Shown: piece by piece, positions 33,100 through 42,860 of the stretch
How positions within the stretch are numbered: the first letter of the stretch is position 1
Layout: every line of letters begins with the position of its first letter
Assembly (NCBI GenBank): GCA_902780505.1
Contig: CACZFN010000015.1
Coordinates: 1 to 64,000, forward strand
DNA length: 64,000 bases
Reading direction: 5' to 3'
Source: an uncultured Ruminococcus sp.
GTDB taxonomy: Bacteria > Bacillota > Clostridia > Oscillospirales > Ruminococcaceae
Made by a program: the position numbers and the translations under genes
Notes under the pieces: generated by a model
Told to the model about the DNA's origin: nothing
What the model saw: only the letters and a program-made list of their open reading frames with translations
The model's database searches: none

Positions 33100-34248
33100 T
33101 TATTTGAATTTTTCTTTCAGCTTATCAAAGAAGCTCTGGCGCTTCTGATAATTCTTGGTTTCAAGTGTCTTTTCAAATTCCTTTAGGGCGTTTTTCTGTT
33201 CTTTGGAAAGGTTTTTCGGTATCTCAACTGCCACACGGACGTAGTGGTCACCGCGGTCATTTCTGTTCACTTTCTTGATACCCTTGCCTTTTAAGCGGAA
33301 CACCGTACCGCCCTGTGTACCTTCGGGGACGTTATACTTTACTTTGCCGTCGATCGTAGGTACTGTTATCTCGTCACCGAGGACGGCCTGACCATATGTG
33401 ATAGGAACTTCCGTCCATACATCATAGCCGTCACGCTCAAATATCGGATCGGGACGGACGGAGATATCAATGTAGAGGTCACCGTTCGGGCCGTTATTCA
33501 GGCCGCAGTTGCCGCCGCCCGGTACACGGAGGTTCTGCCCGTCGTCGATACCTGCGGGGATATTTATCTCACGTTCCTTTGACACCCTTACCATGCCCTT
33601 GCCGGAGCACTTCTTACAGGGGTTATCTATTATCTTGCCCTTACCGCCGCAGCGGGAGCAATTCACGGTCTGCCTTACCATACCGAAGATAGACTGCTGA
33701 GTAACATTGACTTTACCCTTACCGCCGCAGTCAGGGCAGGTCTTGACATTTGAGCCGGAAGCCGCACCCGATCCGTTACAGTCGGGGCATTTTTCAAGGC
33801 GTGTTACCTTTACCGATTTGCTGACACCCTTGCAGGCATCCATAAAGCTTATAGTAGCGCCTATCTCGACATCACTGCCTTTACGCGGGGCATTGGGGTT
33901 TGACGAGCGTGATCCGCCGCCGAATGCGCCGAAGATGGAATCGAATATATCGCCCATATCACCAAATCCGCCGAACCCGCCGCTGAATCCGCCGCCCTGT
34001 CCTGCGCCGTAGTTAGGATCAACGCCTGCAAAGCCGAACTGGTCATATTTAGCCTTTTTGCTTGGATCGGAAAGCACCTCGTAGGCTTCATTCACCTCTT
34101 TGAATTTAGCCTCGGCGTCCTTATCGTCGGGGTGGAGGTCGGGGTGGTACTGTTTTGCAAGCTTACGGAAAGCCTTTTTTATTTCGTCATCAGAAGCACC
34201 CTTGCTTACGCCGAGCACTTCGTAGTAATCTCTTTTGTTGTCTGCCAT
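33100..34248 (-). CDS. dnaJ: Chaperone protein DnaJ
   Basis: 382 residues. J domain 1-70 with the HPD motif ([28 protein letters not shown]), a Gly/Phe-rich linker, four zinc-binding CxxCxGxG repeats ([32 protein letters not shown]) and the C-terminal substrate-binding barrels. It delivers unfolded proteins to DnaK and stimulates its ATPase. Last gene of the hrcA-grpE-dnaK-dnaJ operon. Confidence 0.97.
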   Translation of the reverse strand: MADNKRDYYEVLGVSKGASDDEIKKAFRKLAKQYHPDLHPDDKDAEAKFKEVNEAYEVLSDPSKKAKYDQFGFAGVDPNYGAGQGGGFSGGFGGFGDMGDIFDSIFGAFGGGSRSSNPNAPRKGSDVEIGATISFMDACKGVSKSVKVTRLEKCPDCNGSGAASGSNVKTCPDCGGKGKVNVTQQSIFGMVRQTVNCSRCGGKGKIIDNPCKKCSGKGMVRVSKEREINIPAGIDDGQNLRVPGGGNCGLNNGPNGDLYIDISVRPDPIFERDGYDVWTEVPITYGQAVLGDEITVPTIDGKVKYNVPEGTQGGTVFRLKGKGIKKVNRNDRGDHYVRVAVEIPKNLSKEQKNALKEFEKTLETKNYQKRQSFFDKLKEKFK

Positions 34249-34318
34249 ATTAGTCCTCCTTGTGAGAAATAAGAGTTTAGATATAAGAATAAAACCTTAT
34301 TCCTCTTTAACCCACTAA

Positions 34319-34344
34319 GCCGCAGAGTTATTATCCTCTGCGGC
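34319..34344 (-). promoter_or_regulatory. dnaK-dnaJ intergenic hairpin
   Basis: Perfect arms GCCGCAGAG / CTCTGCGGC, 14 bases after the dnaK stop, without a T-run. It may reduce read-through or stabilise the upstream mRNA so that more DnaK than DnaJ is made. Confidence 0.55.
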
Positions 34345-34357
34345 GTGGTATTATCAA

Positions 34358-36247
34358 TTACTCAGCGTCAGTAAAGTCAGCGTCGATAACGTCATCGCCT
34401 GCTTTGCTTGATGTGCCGCCGTTATCCTGTGCGCCGCCTGCATTGAAGCCTGCTCCGCCGCCGAAATCTGCGCCGTTAAAGCCGCCTGCACCGGGCTGTC
34501 CCTGTGCGCCTGCTGCCTGCTGATATATCCTTGTGGCTACAGGCTGGAATGCGTCTTCAAGTTCTTTCTGTTTAGCCTTGATAGCTTCGATATCGCTGCC
34601 TTTGAGTGCTTCTTTAAGTGCATCTATCTTAGCGGTAACTGCCGATTTTTCATCAGCTGTTACCTTATCGCCGAATTCATTAAGAGCCTTATCTATCTGG
34701 AAGCACATCTGGTCTGCCTGGTTCCTTGTATCGACTTCTTCTTTCTTCTTGGCGTCCTCAGCGGCAAATGCTTCTGCCTCCTTGACTGCCTTATCTATAT
34801 CTTCCTTGGACATATTTGTCGAAGAAGTGATAGTGATGTTCTGTTCCTTGCCTGTACCTAAGTCCTTAGCAGAAACGTGTACGATACCGTTTGCATCAAT
34901 ATCGAAAGTTACTTCGATCTGGGGTATACCTCTCGGTGCAGGTGCGATACCGTCAAGACGGAACATACCGAGCTGTTTATTATCCCTTGCAAATTCACGC
35001 TCACCCTGTAACACGTTTATATCAACGGCAGACTGATTATCTGCGGCAGTTGAGAATATCTGTGATTTCTTTGTAGGGATAGTTGTGTTTCTCTCAATTA
35101 TCTTTGTGCAGATACCGCCCATTGTTTCAAGGCCGAGAGAAAGAGGAGTAACATCGAGCAGGAGAAGGCCGTCCTTGACGTCGCCGCCTAAAACGCCGCC
35201 CTGGTATGCAGCACCGAGTGCAACACATTCATCAGGGTTTATACCCTTGAAAGGTTCTTTGCCGAGGAACTTCTTTACAGCTTCCTGAACAGCGGGGATT
35301 CTTGAAGAACCGCCGACCATAAGGACCTTCTGGAGATCCGAAGCGGAAAGGCCGGAGTCGGAAAGTGCCTGACGTACAGGTCCCATTGTGGCTTCGACAA
35401 GGTCAGCTGTCATCTCGTTGAATTTAGCCTGAGTAAGTGTCATTTCAAGGTGCTTAGGACCTGTTGCATCTGCTGTGATGAACGGGAGTGAAATAGCAGA
35501 TGAAGGAGTAGATGAAAGTTCGATCTTTGCTTTTTCAGCTGCTTCCTTTAATCTCTGCATTGCCATTTTGTCAGTGGACAGGTCAACGCCCTCAGCCTTC
35601 TTGAATTCACTTACCATCCAGTCGATTATCCTCTGGTCGAAGTCATCGCCGCCGAGTCTGTTGTTGCCTGCGGTCGCAAGAACTTCTGTTACGCCGTCGC
35701 CCATTTCGATTATAGATACATCAAATGTACCGCCGCCGAGGTCATACACCATTACCTTCTGGTCTTCTTCCTTATCAATGCCGTAGGAAAGTGCTGCTGC
35801 TGTAGGTTCGTTGATGATCCTCTTTACATTAAGGCCTGCTATCTGGCCGGCATCCTTGGTCGCCTGACGCTGTGCATCTGTAAAGTATGCAGGTACTGTG
35901 ATAACTGCGTCTGTTACCTTTTCGCCGAGGTAGCTTTCTGCATCTGCTTTGAGCTTCTGGAGTATCATTGCGGATATTTCCTGCGGTGTATATTCCTTAC
36001 CGCCCATCTTTGCCTTATAGTCAGAGCCCATATGTCTCTTGATAGAGATAACAGTGTTATCGAAGTTTGTTACTGCCTGTCTTTTTGCAACCTGACCTAC
36101 AAGTCTGTCACCCGACTTTGAAACGCCGACAACTGACGGTGTAGTTCTTGCACCTTCGCTGTTAGGGATTACGACAGCCTCGCCGCCTTCCATTACTGCT
36201 ACACAAGAGTTTGTAGTACCTAAGTCTATACCTATTATCTTTGCCAT
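34358..36247 (-). CDS. dnaK: Chaperone protein DnaK (Hsp70)
   Basis: 629 residues. ATPase domain with [17 protein letters not shown] at the N-terminus, [13 protein letters not shown], and [11 protein letters not shown]. The substrate domain starts near 390 ([17 protein letters not shown]), and the tail is Gly-rich, ending [10 protein letters not shown]. It is a 70-kDa ATP-driven chaperone working with DnaJ and GrpE. The ATG follows AAGGGAA. Confidence 0.98.
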   Translation of the reverse strand: MAKIIGIDLGTTNSCVAVMEGGEAVVIPNSEGARTTPSVVGVSKSGDRLVGQVAKRQAVTNFDNTVISIKRHMGSDYKAKMGGKEYTPQEISAMILQKLKADAESYLGEKVTDAVITVPAYFTDAQRQATKDAGQIAGLNVKRIINEPTAAALSYGIDKEEDQKVMVYDLGGGTFDVSIIEMGDGVTEVLATAGNNRLGGDDFDQRIIDWMVSEFKKAEGVDLSTDKMAMQRLKEAAEKAKIELSSTPSSAISLPFITADATGPKHLEMTLTQAKFNEMTADLVEATMGPVRQALSDSGLSASDLQKVLMVGGSSRIPAVQEAVKKFLGKEPFKGINPDECVALGAAYQGGVLGGDVKDGLLLLDVTPLSLGLETMGGICTKIIERNTTIPTKKSQIFSTAADNQSAVDINVLQGEREFARDNKQLGMFRLDGIAPAPRGIPQIEVTFDIDANGIVHVSAKDLGTGKEQNITITSSTNMSKEDIDKAVKEAEAFAAEDAKKKEEVDTRNQADQMCFQIDKALNEFGDKVTADEKSAVTAKIDALKEALKGSDIEAIKAKQKELEDAFQPVATRIYQQAAGAQGQPGAGGFNGADFGGGAGFNAGGAQDNGGTSSKAGDDVIDADFTDAE

Positions 36248-36338
36248 AAAATCATTTCCCTTCTTATATTTCTTTTTCTATAAAACAATTATATTGTTTA
36301 CTGTGTTATGGTTATTGCATTTATGCGCCTTGCTATTG

Positions 36339-36908
36339 TCAAGGGTTTGCAACTATTACCACTGCCGGTCTTATCACTTTTTCGCCTATCATATAGCCGT
36401 TCTGGAGAACCTGTGCTACTGTATTTTCGCCGAGTTCTTCATTTTCCACCGTACTTACCGCAGTGGCGATATTCGGATCAAATTCACTGCCTTCGATATC
36501 CATAGGCTTTACGCCGAGTTTAGCGAGCGTATCACCGAACTGTTTGTGTATCATCTCTATACCCTTTTTAAAGGTATCGTCACTGCACTCTGCGGCGAGT
36601 GCACGCTCGAAGTTATCAATCATGGGGAGTATTTCCTCAAGGGTAGATGCCTTTACGTTATCCGTAAGTTCAAGCCTTTCCTTTGCTGAACGCTTTCTGA
36701 AATTATCGTATTCAGCCATAAGCCTTAAATACTTATCCTTCTGCTCATCAAGCTCTGCCTGGAGTTTCTGTTCGGGGGTAAGTTCTTCTTCGGCAGGCTT
36801 CTGTTCTTCGGGTTGTTCTTCCCCGGGTACCTGAGCCTGTTCTTCTTCGGCTTGTGCCGTCTGCTCCGCGGTATCTTCATTCATGACTTTTTCTTCGTTT
36901 ATATCCAT
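36339..36908 (-). CDS. grpE: Nucleotide exchange factor GrpE
   Basis: 189 residues from the preferred start. An acidic, Glu/Gln-rich N-terminus (~1-60) leads to a long coiled coil (QAELDEQKDKYLRLMAEYDNFRKRSAKER) and the C-terminal beta wing (MDIEGSEFDPNIATAVSTVENEELGENTVAQVLQNGYMIGEKVIRPA). It releases ADP from DnaK. An in-frame ATG at 36959 overlaps hrcA; AGGAAAGGA sits just before the ATG at 36908, so that start is preferred. Confidence 0.93.
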   Translation of the reverse strand: MDINEEKVMNEDTAEQTAQAEEEQAQVPGEEQPEEQKPAEEELTPEQKLQAELDEQKDKYLRLMAEYDNFRKRSAKERLELTDNVKASTLEEILPMIDNFERALAAECSDDTFKKGIEMIHKQFGDTLAKLGVKPMDIEGSEFDPNIATAVSTVENEELGENTVAQVLQNGYMIGEKVIRPAVVIVANP

Positions 36909-36927
36909 ATTTTTATGTTGTCCTTTC

Positions 36928-37965
36928 CTAAGTCTGTTTTTCCTGCTCAAATCCTTCATCTTCTTTTGATATCATTCTTGTTATCCTGTCTGCAAAATAT
37001 TCAAGATAGGGGATAAATTTTGCGTAATCTATACGCATAGGCCCTATCAGCCCGAGTGAGCCGTAGCGCACGCCGTCTTTTTCGATAGGGGCTGTAATAA
37101 CACTTGAATTGTGTATCACAAAGCTTTCATTTTCGGGGGAGAACTGCACTTTAAGCCCGCTGAAGCTTTCGTTTATGAACTGTTTTATCTCCTCGTTCTG
37201 ATTATCAAGGAAAGTGATTATCTCGTTCTGGTCAAATTCCTTGCAGGTGAGAAGGTTTTTCTGTCCTTCTACCCTTACGCTGTGTGCTGACATTTCCTGT
37301 GACATATTCATCAGTGCTGAAACTATAGGCGAAAGCGACATCATATAAGCGCCCATCGCTTCGCTTATCTTTTCAAAGAATTCGTCGGAAAGTTCATCTA
37401 CAGCTATACCTTCAAGGTTTTCCCTTGCGAAGCTTTCAAAAAACTGGAGCTGTTCATGCGTCAGGTCAAATTGCAGGCGGCAGACCTTATTCTTGATCGA
37501 GCCGTTTGATGTTATCATAAGGATAACGTACATTCTCTTGCCCGTCGGTATTACCTCGACCTTTGAGATAAGTGAAAACTTAGGTGCTGCGCTTGCGACC
37601 ACTGTCGCACATTTAGTAAGCTCTGCCAAAGCTGTTGATGCACTTTCAAATAGTTCATCGTCGTTTGCATACTCCATATCCTCGGGGAAAAGGGCGTCGA
37701 TACGGTCTTTTTCCGAGTCGGAAAGCGGATTCTTTTCCATAAGGCTGTCAACATATAGCCTGTAGCCTTCATATGTCGGAACACGCCCGGCAGAGGTATG
37801 CGGCTGTTCAAGGTAGCCTTGCTTTTCAAGCTCGGCCATTTCATTTCTGATAGTTGCCGAGGATGCTTTTACGTGGTTCATTATCGTCTTGGAACCTACA
37901 GGCTCGCCTGTAGTGATATACTCATTGACTACTGCTGTAAGTATTTTAAGCTTTCGCTGATCCAC
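36928..37965 (-). CDS. hrcA: Heat-inducible transcription repressor HrcA
   Basis: 345 residues, GTG start with AAGGTGAGG upstream. N-terminal winged helix (KILTAVVNEYITTGEPVGSKTI, SSATIRNEMAELEKQGYLEQPHTSAGRVPT) and the C-terminal HrcA domain. It represses its own operon through the CIRCE site 36 bp upstream, and needs GroEL to fold in characterised Firmicutes. First gene of the operon. Confidence 0.96.
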   Translation of the reverse strand: MDQRKLKILTAVVNEYITTGEPVGSKTIMNHVKASSATIRNEMAELEKQGYLEQPHTSAGRVPTYEGYRLYVDSLMEKNPLSDSEKDRIDALFPEDMEYANDDELFESASTALAELTKCATVVASAAPKFSLISKVEVIPTGKRMYVILMITSNGSIKNKVCRLQFDLTHEQLQFFESFARENLEGIAVDELSDEFFEKISEAMGAYMMSLSPIVSALMNMSQEMSAHSVRVEGQKNLLTCKEFDQNEIITFLDNQNEEIKQFINESFSGLKVQFSPENESFVIHNSSVITAPIEKDGVRYGSLGLIGPMRIDYAKFIPYLEYFADRITRMISKEDEGFEQEKQT

Positions 37966-38000
37966 GACCTCACCTTCTTAGCACTTATGATTTTTGAGTG

Positions 38001-38027
38001 TTAGCACTCTTTATTCTCGAGTGCTAA
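38001..38027 (-). promoter_or_regulatory. CIRCE operator
   Basis: Perfect TTAGCACTC-N9-GAGTGCTAA. It lies between the promoter (-10 at 38032-38037) and hrcA, as expected for HrcA control of heat-shock genes. Confidence 0.97.
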
Positions 38028-38031
38028 ATAT

Positions 38032-38060
38032 AGTATAACCCTTTTTTTCAAAAAAATCAA
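38032..38060 (-). promoter_or_regulatory. Promoter of the hrcA-grpE-dnaK-dnaJ operon
   Basis: Minus-strand TTGATT (38055-38060), 17-bp spacer, TATACT (38032-38037), immediately upstream of CIRCE. Confidence 0.75.
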
Positions 38061-38149
38061 GAGGAAAGCCGCAAAAAGTTTCACAAATTATGAACAAAAA
38101 GGACTACTGTGTTTTGTCTATTTTGACCAATGAATTATCTGCCCGGAAT

Positions 38150-38191
38150 AAAAAGCCCCCGCAAATGCCGTGATAAGGCAATTACGGGGGC
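38150..38191 (-). terminator. Terminator of the lipoprotein gene
   Basis: GCCCCCG...CGGGGGC outer stem with TTGCCTTATCACGGCA inside, then TTTTTA on the minus strand. Confidence 0.8.
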
Positions 38192-38206
38192 GGTCTGCTG
38201 TCATTT

Positions 38207-38875
38207 TTATAATCCATACCTTTCGGAATACATCTGCAAGTCAAAATGAACATATTTTTCGCCGTCGAGGTTTTCGTCGCGGGTGATAGATATACAGTAA
38301 TCGTCCTTAGTGCGGGTAAAGCCGACTTCACGCACCTTTCCGCGCTCGGAGGGTTTGAACTGTGTATAGCCCTCTGGCAGTTTGCCGTCAAAGGCTTTCA
38401 GGAAAGCTTCACAGATAGCGTCAGCTTCTTCACGGGACATAGGCTGCGCGGTAACTGTTACCTTTATAAGCTTATCATCTTTAAAAGAAAATGCACAGCT
38501 GATATCATATTCCTTTGAAAGCGGAACACGCCCGTTTAAGATACTGTCTGCCTTACCGAGTGAATACTCTGCAAAAAGGCTGTTTTCTCCCCGTTTTTCA
38601 CAGGTCACGGCATTTTTTTCTGTAAAGACTTTGCCTGTGGCTTCATCGAAATCGGCTTTGGACATACCTATAAATTCCGTATCGCTTTCACCCAGAAAGA
38701 AAGCCATGACATCAGGCACTTCAGAACTTATAACGGGTGCAGCAGAAGTTTCACTGCTTTGTGAACCTGTATCGGCATATGAAGCGGTATCTGCGCTGCT
38801 GCTGTTATCACCGCAGGAGGTGAGGGTACAGACTGTGATAAGCCCTGCAGCGGCAAGGAAAGCAAAAGATCTCAT
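38207..38875 (-). CDS. Putative lipoprotein
   Basis: 222 residues. Signal peptide with lipobox LTSC (Cys21), a Ser/Thr/Ala linker (to ~45), then a ~175-residue domain with two similar halves of mixed strand/helix (FIGMSKADFDEATGKVF; DAICEAFLKAFDGKLPEGYTQF). I recognise no family. It would be anchored on the outer membrane face. Monocistronic, with its own promoter and terminator. Confidence 0.75.
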   Translation of the reverse strand: MRSFAFLAAAGLITVCTLTSCGDNSSSADTASYADTGSQSSETSAAPVISSEVPDVMAFFLGESDTEFIGMSKADFDEATGKVFTEKNAVTCEKRGENSLFAEYSLGKADSILNGRVPLSKEYDISCAFSFKDDKLIKVTVTAQPMSREEADAICEAFLKAFDGKLPEGYTQFKPSERGKVREVGFTRTKDDYCISITRDENLDGEKYVHFDLQMYSERYGL

Positions 38876-38905
38876 AGGGAACCCTCCTTATATAAGTATA
38901 TAATG

Positions 38906-38934
38906 ATTATACTTTATATGGAATGATTTGTCAA
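38906..38934 (-). promoter_or_regulatory. Promoter of the lipoprotein gene
   Basis: Minus-strand TTGACA (38929-38934), 17-bp spacer, TATAAT (38906-38911). Confidence 0.75.
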
Positions 38935-38964
38935 CAGCTATATGGATTTATATGATGATCAGGT

Positions 38965-38993
38965 TTGACAGTGTGGGCAAGCTGTGATATAAT
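38965..38993 (+). promoter_or_regulatory. Promoter of the ADP-ribosylglycohydrolase gene
   Basis: TTGACA (38965-38970), 17-bp spacer, TATAAT (38988-38993). The transcript would begin almost at the ribosome-binding site, leaving a leader of only about 10 bases. Confidence 0.75.
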
Positions 38994-39010
38994 TGAATGG
39001 GGGTGATCTT

Positions 39011-40120
39011 TTGCGTGAGAGGGATAAATTCCGCGGGTGTATCATCGGCGGCGCGGCGGGTGATGCACTCGGGTACGAAGTGGAATTTTTAAGTGAGGAC
39101 AGGATATTTGAGCTTTACGGTGACAAAGGTATCACCGAATACAAACTTACAGGCGGAAAGGCACTTATCTCCGACGACACACAGATGACGCTTTTCACCG
39201 CAAACGGGTTGCTTCTGTGCACGACAAGGGCAATGATGAAGGGGCTCAGGCTAAGCTACATTGATTATATAAGGGATATGTACAAATGCTGGTACAGGAC
39301 ACAGCAGGGGGTATTCCCGACAAAGAACGAATACAAAAGATCATGGCTTCTGAATATACCGCAGCTTTATGACAGGCGTGCCCCCGGAAACACCTGCCTT
39401 GATGCGGCAGATCTCGGCTTTGAGGGGACGATCGGCAAGCCGCTTAACAACAGCAAGGGCTGCGGCGGGGTAATGCGTGTGGCACCTATAGGGCTATACT
39501 TTACCGACACGACAATGGACATAGAGCACAGTGATATGCTTGCGGCAGATGCGGCGGCGCTCACACACGGGCACGAGCTCGGGTTTATCCCTGCGGCCGG
39601 GCTTGCACACATTGTAAGGCTTGTAAGTGAGGGCAATATCACGCTTAAAGAGGCAGTACAGGATATGCTGAAAACGACAGGTGAACTTTTTGCGGGCAAA
39701 GAGCATATCGGGGAATTTACAGATATAATAAACAAGGCGATAGAATTAAGCGAATCAGGAATAAGTGACCTTGAAGCGGTTCACAGGCTCGGTGAGGGCT
39801 GGGTGGCGGAGGAAACGCTCGCGATAGCCGTATTCTGTGCGCTGAGATACGAAAGCGACTTTGATATGTGCATACGCACAGCTGTGAACCACAGCGGCGA
39901 CAGCGATTCGACGGGGGCTGTGGCGGGGAATATACTCGGCACATACCTCGGAATGGATAAGATACCTGACAAGTACAAGACTTCACTTGAGATCTATGAT
40001 ACGCTGACAGAAATTGCAGATGACCTTTTTGATGACTGTAAGATGAGTGAATTTGGCAAGGTGTATGATCCTGTCTGGGACAGAAAGTACATAAGGGCGA
40101 TATACCCGTTTATAAGGTAG
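39011..40120 (+). CDS. ADP-ribosylglycohydrolase (DraG-like)
   Basis: About 369 residues. Family metal-binding motifs are all present: GGAAGDALGYEVEF near the N-terminus, SDDTQMTLFT, GCGGVMRVAPIG, ALTHGHELGFIPAAGLAH, and NHSGDSDSTGAVAGNILG for the dinuclear Mg site. It removes ADP-ribose from proteins or small molecules. The catalytic set looks complete. Start: GGGGGTGATC (38999-39008) fits TTG at 39011; the open frame's TTG at 38993 lies in the -10 box. No ADP-ribosyltransferase is adjacent, though Fic-type toxins lie ~10 kb away. Confidence 0.9.
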   Translation: MRERDKFRGCIIGGAAGDALGYEVEFLSEDRIFELYGDKGITEYKLTGGKALISDDTQMTLFTANGLLLCTTRAMMKGLRLSYIDYIRDMYKCWYRTQQGVFPTKNEYKRSWLLNIPQLYDRRAPGNTCLDAADLGFEGTIGKPLNNSKGCGGVMRVAPIGLYFTDTTMDIEHSDMLAADAAALTHGHELGFIPAAGLAHIVRLVSEGNITLKEAVQDMLKTTGELFAGKEHIGEFTDIINKAIELSESGISDLEAVHRLGEGWVAEETLAIAVFCALRYESDFDMCIRTAVNHSGDSDSTGAVAGNILGTYLGMDKIPDKYKTSLEIYDTLTEIADDLFDDCKMSEFGKVYDPVWDRKYIRAIYPFIR

Positions 40121-40201
40121 AAAGATTTGAAATATGTAAAGAGCAGGGAAAACTGTAAACAAAACGTAATATTTTGCCATAAATAATTAACCGTTGCCCA
40201 C

Positions 40202-40230
40202 TTGAAAAGAGTGAAATTGTGTGTTATAAT
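40202..40230 (+). promoter_or_regulatory. Promoter of the murT-gatD operon
   Basis: TTGAAA (40202-40207), 17-bp spacer, TATAAT (40225-40230). Confidence 0.75.
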
Positions 40231-40299
40231 TAAAAGGTTAAGAAATGACTTTTTAAACGGCATTTTTGGCGTAAGCTGATATTATCGGAGGGTAATAAA

Positions 40300-41694
40300 A
40301 TGGGAGTTCGTTCGGCATTTGCAGTAATGGCAGGCAAGCTTACTGCATTTACGCTTCGGATATTGGGAAAAGGCGCCACATCGCTTCCCGGTGTGGTAAT
40401 GCTGAAGCTATGCCCGAATATATTAGGTGACCTTGCCAAAGATATTAAAGTAATATGTGTGACAGGCACAAACGGAAAGACCACGACCTGCCATGCCATC
40501 GCCGATATGCTTACAGCAAACGGGTATACCTGTCTTTCAAATGAAGCGGGTGCAAATATGATAAACGGCGTTGTTTCGTGTTTTATGAATGCGGCAAGCC
40601 TTACGGGGAAGGTCAAGCGTGACTACGCTGTACTTGAATGTGACGAGGCAAGCCTGAAGCATATAACAAAGAGCTTTGGCGGGCTTGATGTGACTGTTGT
40701 GGTGACAAACATCTTCCGTGACCAGCTTGACAGGTACGGCGAGGTGCTTACAACGCTTGAACTGATAAAGAAAGGGCTTGCGTTTATCCCGCAGGTAAAG
40801 CTTGTGCTCAATGCCGACTGTTCGCTGACATCTTCACTTGCGGAGAGTATGCCGCATAAGGACGTAAGGTTTTTCGGCGTAAACTGTGCTTTTGACCATA
40901 ACAGTTCAAGTGGGATATCGGATGCGGTATACTGTATAAAATGCAAATCAAAATATAAATATCATTCCCGTACCTTCGGGCATCTGGGGGATTTCTATTG
41001 TGAGAACTGCGGCTACAGGCGGCAGGCGCCGAGTGTGGCGGCACAGCAGATAAAGGCGTTTAACACGGGTTCGGCTGATATAACCCTTTTGCTTGACGGA
41101 AAACAGTACGAAGCGCAGATAACACTTCCCGGGGCGTATAATATCTATAACGGCCTTGCGGCGGCGGCTGTGGGAAAGGTGGCAGGCCTTGATGACAGCA
41201 GGATAATAGCGGCGCTTAAAAAGCTTACCACTCCCTTTGGCAGAATGGAGCATATTGCGCTTCATGATAAGGGCGTTGAGCTGATACTTGTAAAAAACCC
41301 TGCGGGGTTCAATGAGGTCATATCATTTCTTACGGCACACTGTACGGGGGAGGATGATATACTGTTCGGGCTCAATGACAATTCTGCGGACGGAACTGAC
41401 GTTTCGTGGATATGGGATGTTGAGTTTGAAAAGCTCTGCGGGCGCATAGACGAGGTCAAAACGGAAAATCAGAGGTTCTTCTTCACGGGCAGGCGGGGAG
41501 AGGACCTGGAAGTAAGGCTGAAATATGCAGGCTTTGATACAAACAGGTTCGTACTTGAAAAAGATTACAGAACACTTATACAAAAGCTGAGGAAAACGGG
41601 CAGGCATACATATATGGTGCTTTCGTATACTGTTATGCTCGGATTCAGGGACAAGCTCGGAGAGGTCGTCGAGCTTAAAAAATATGCAAGGTAA
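40300..41694 (+). CDS. murT: Lipid II isoglutaminyl synthase, MurT subunit
   Basis: 464 residues. Mur-ligase central domain with ATP loop VTGTNGKTTT (~52-61), an inserted Cys4 zinc ribbon (CIKC...CENC) characteristic of MurT, and a C-terminal DUF1727 domain. With GatD it amidates the alpha-carboxyl of D-Glu in the lipid II stem peptide, which many Gram-positives need for efficient peptidoglycan cross-linking. CGGAGGG precedes the ATG; gatD follows after 6 bp. Confidence 0.95.
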   Translation: MGVRSAFAVMAGKLTAFTLRILGKGATSLPGVVMLKLCPNILGDLAKDIKVICVTGTNGKTTTCHAIADMLTANGYTCLSNEAGANMINGVVSCFMNAASLTGKVKRDYAVLECDEASLKHITKSFGGLDVTVVVTNIFRDQLDRYGEVLTTLELIKKGLAFIPQVKLVLNADCSLTSSLAESMPHKDVRFFGVNCAFDHNSSSGISDAVYCIKCKSKYKYHSRTFGHLGDFYCENCGYRRQAPSVAAQQIKAFNTGSADITLLLDGKQYEAQITLPGAYNIYNGLAAAAVGKVAGLDDSRIIAALKKLTTPFGRMEHIALHDKGVELILVKNPAGFNEVISFLTAHCTGEDDILFGLNDNSADGTDVSWIWDVEFEKLCGRIDEVKTENQRFFFTGRRGEDLEVRLKYAGFDTNRFVLEKDYRTLIQKLRKTGRHTYMVLSYTVMLGFRDKLGEVVELKKYAR

Positions 41695-41700
41695 GAGAAA

Positions 41701-42426
41701 ATGGATACTATAAGAATATGCCATCTTTATAATGATATACTCAACCTTTACGGCGATACGGGAAATGTTGTATCAATGAAAAAGCGCCTTGAATGGAGAG
41801 GCTTTGGTGCTGAGGTGACGGAGCTTTCATTCGGGAAATTTGACACGAATACAAAATTTGATATTATTTTCATCGGCGGCGGGCAGGATTTTGAGCAGGG
41901 GATACTGACCGAAGACCTGTTTAAATACAAAGCAGACTGGCTTACCGGGCAGATAGAGAATGATACGACTGTTCTGGCGATATGCGGCGGGTATCAGATG
42001 CTCGGCAATTACTATATCACCGATAAGGGCGAAAATATAGAGTTCTTGGGGGCTGTGGATTTCTATACAAAGGCATCAAGCCCGAGAATGATAGGGAATA
42101 TCGTTTACCGCACCGAGCTTAACGGCGGGCATAATGTGGCGGCGTTTGAAAACCACAGCGGCAAGACGTACCTCGGCAAAGGCGTAAAGCCGCTTGGCAA
42201 GGTGGTAAAGGGCTTTGGCAATAACGGCGAGGACGGCACCGAGGGCGCAAGGTACAGAAATGTATTTGCGACCTATGGACATGGACCGCTTCTCCCTAAA
42301 AACCCTGCTTTTTGTGACAGTATCCTGCTTAGTGCGTTAAAGACACACGGGGTAAATGATCTGAGCGAGCTTGATGACAGGATAGAAAATGCGGCGCTCA
42401 AAAACGCGCTTGACCTTTACGGGTAA
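41701..42426 (+). CDS. gatD: Lipid II isoglutaminyl synthase, glutamine amidotransferase subunit GatD
   Basis: 241 residues of the CobB/CobQ-like class I glutamine amidotransferase type. Nucleophile Cys95 in AICGGYQMLG; catalytic His in ATYGHGPLLPKNP; FIGGGQDFEQ earlier. It hydrolyses glutamine and channels ammonia to MurT. Six bp after murT, clearly one operon. Confidence 0.95.
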   Translation: MDTIRICHLYNDILNLYGDTGNVVSMKKRLEWRGFGAEVTELSFGKFDTNTKFDIIFIGGGQDFEQGILTEDLFKYKADWLTGQIENDTTVLAICGGYQMLGNYYITDKGENIEFLGAVDFYTKASSPRMIGNIVYRTELNGGHNVAAFENHSGKTYLGKGVKPLGKVVKGFGNNGEDGTEGARYRNVFATYGHGPLLPKNPAFCDSILLSALKTHGVNDLSELDDRIENAALKNALDLYG

Positions 42427-42437
42427 GGGGGAGAGAT

Positions 42438-42749
42438 ATGCTTCACGGATATATAGATGTACCGACGTTTGCGTATTTCGAGTTTAAGAACATCTGGTCG
42501 GGGAGTGTGTTCAGGGAGTTCAATTACAAGATATACCCGATATCAAATGACGACGGCAAAGAGCTGAAGCTTATAATCTGGTTCGGAATGAAAAGCATTG
42601 ATTCGATAAGCGAAGATGATTATCAAAAGGTCATGCATTTTGATTTCAGCGAGGACGGGTACGAAAAGCTCAAAGCGGCTGTAAATGCTGAAATTGACAA
42701 ATATATTGTCGAAAACAACATAGATCTTAATGAAGACGAAGAAGAATAA
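42438..42749 (+). CDS. Small acidic protein of unknown function
   Basis: 103 residues: an N-terminal mixed region rich in aromatic residues (FAYFEFKNIWSGSVFREFNYKIYP), IIWFGMKSIDSIS, then an acidic helical C-terminus (DKYIVENNIDLNEDEEE). I do not recognise the family. It starts 11 bp after gatD with GGGGAGAG upstream, so it is the third gene of that operon and may support the same wall pathway. Confidence 0.7.
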   Translation: MLHGYIDVPTFAYFEFKNIWSGSVFREFNYKIYPISNDDGKELKLIIWFGMKSIDSISEDDYQKVMHFDFSEDGYEKLKAAVNAEIDKYIVENNIDLNEDEEE

Positions 42750-42750
42750 G

Positions 42751-42777
42751 GCTGTGCATAAAAAGTGCACAGCCTTA
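42751..42777 (+). terminator. Terminator of the murT operon
   Basis: AAGGCTGTGCA / TGCACAGCCTT stem around TAAAAAG, then ATTCAG; the T-run is poor. Confidence 0.6.
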
Positions 42778-42797
42778 TTCAGATATAGAGGAGGAAA

Positions 42798-42860
42798 ATG
42801 CTTATGTCAGAAGCCTTTCTGACAAACATTGTAATAGTATTATGCCCGAATACAGAGTGA
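42798..42860 (+). CDS. Possible 20-residue microprotein
   Basis: ATG with GAGGAGG 6-7 bases upstream opens a 20-codon frame (MLMSEAFLTNIVIVLCPNTE) with a short hydrophobic core, ending exactly where the convergent sigK fragment ends. A strong ribosome-binding site is the only support; it lies after a terminator and has no clear promoter. Confidence 0.2.
   Translation: MLMSEAFLTNIVIVLCPNTE

Noticed and set aside
38993..39010. TTG start for the ADP-ribosylglycohydrolase
   Set aside because: It overlaps the -10 element TATAAT; the ribosome-binding site points to TTG 39011.
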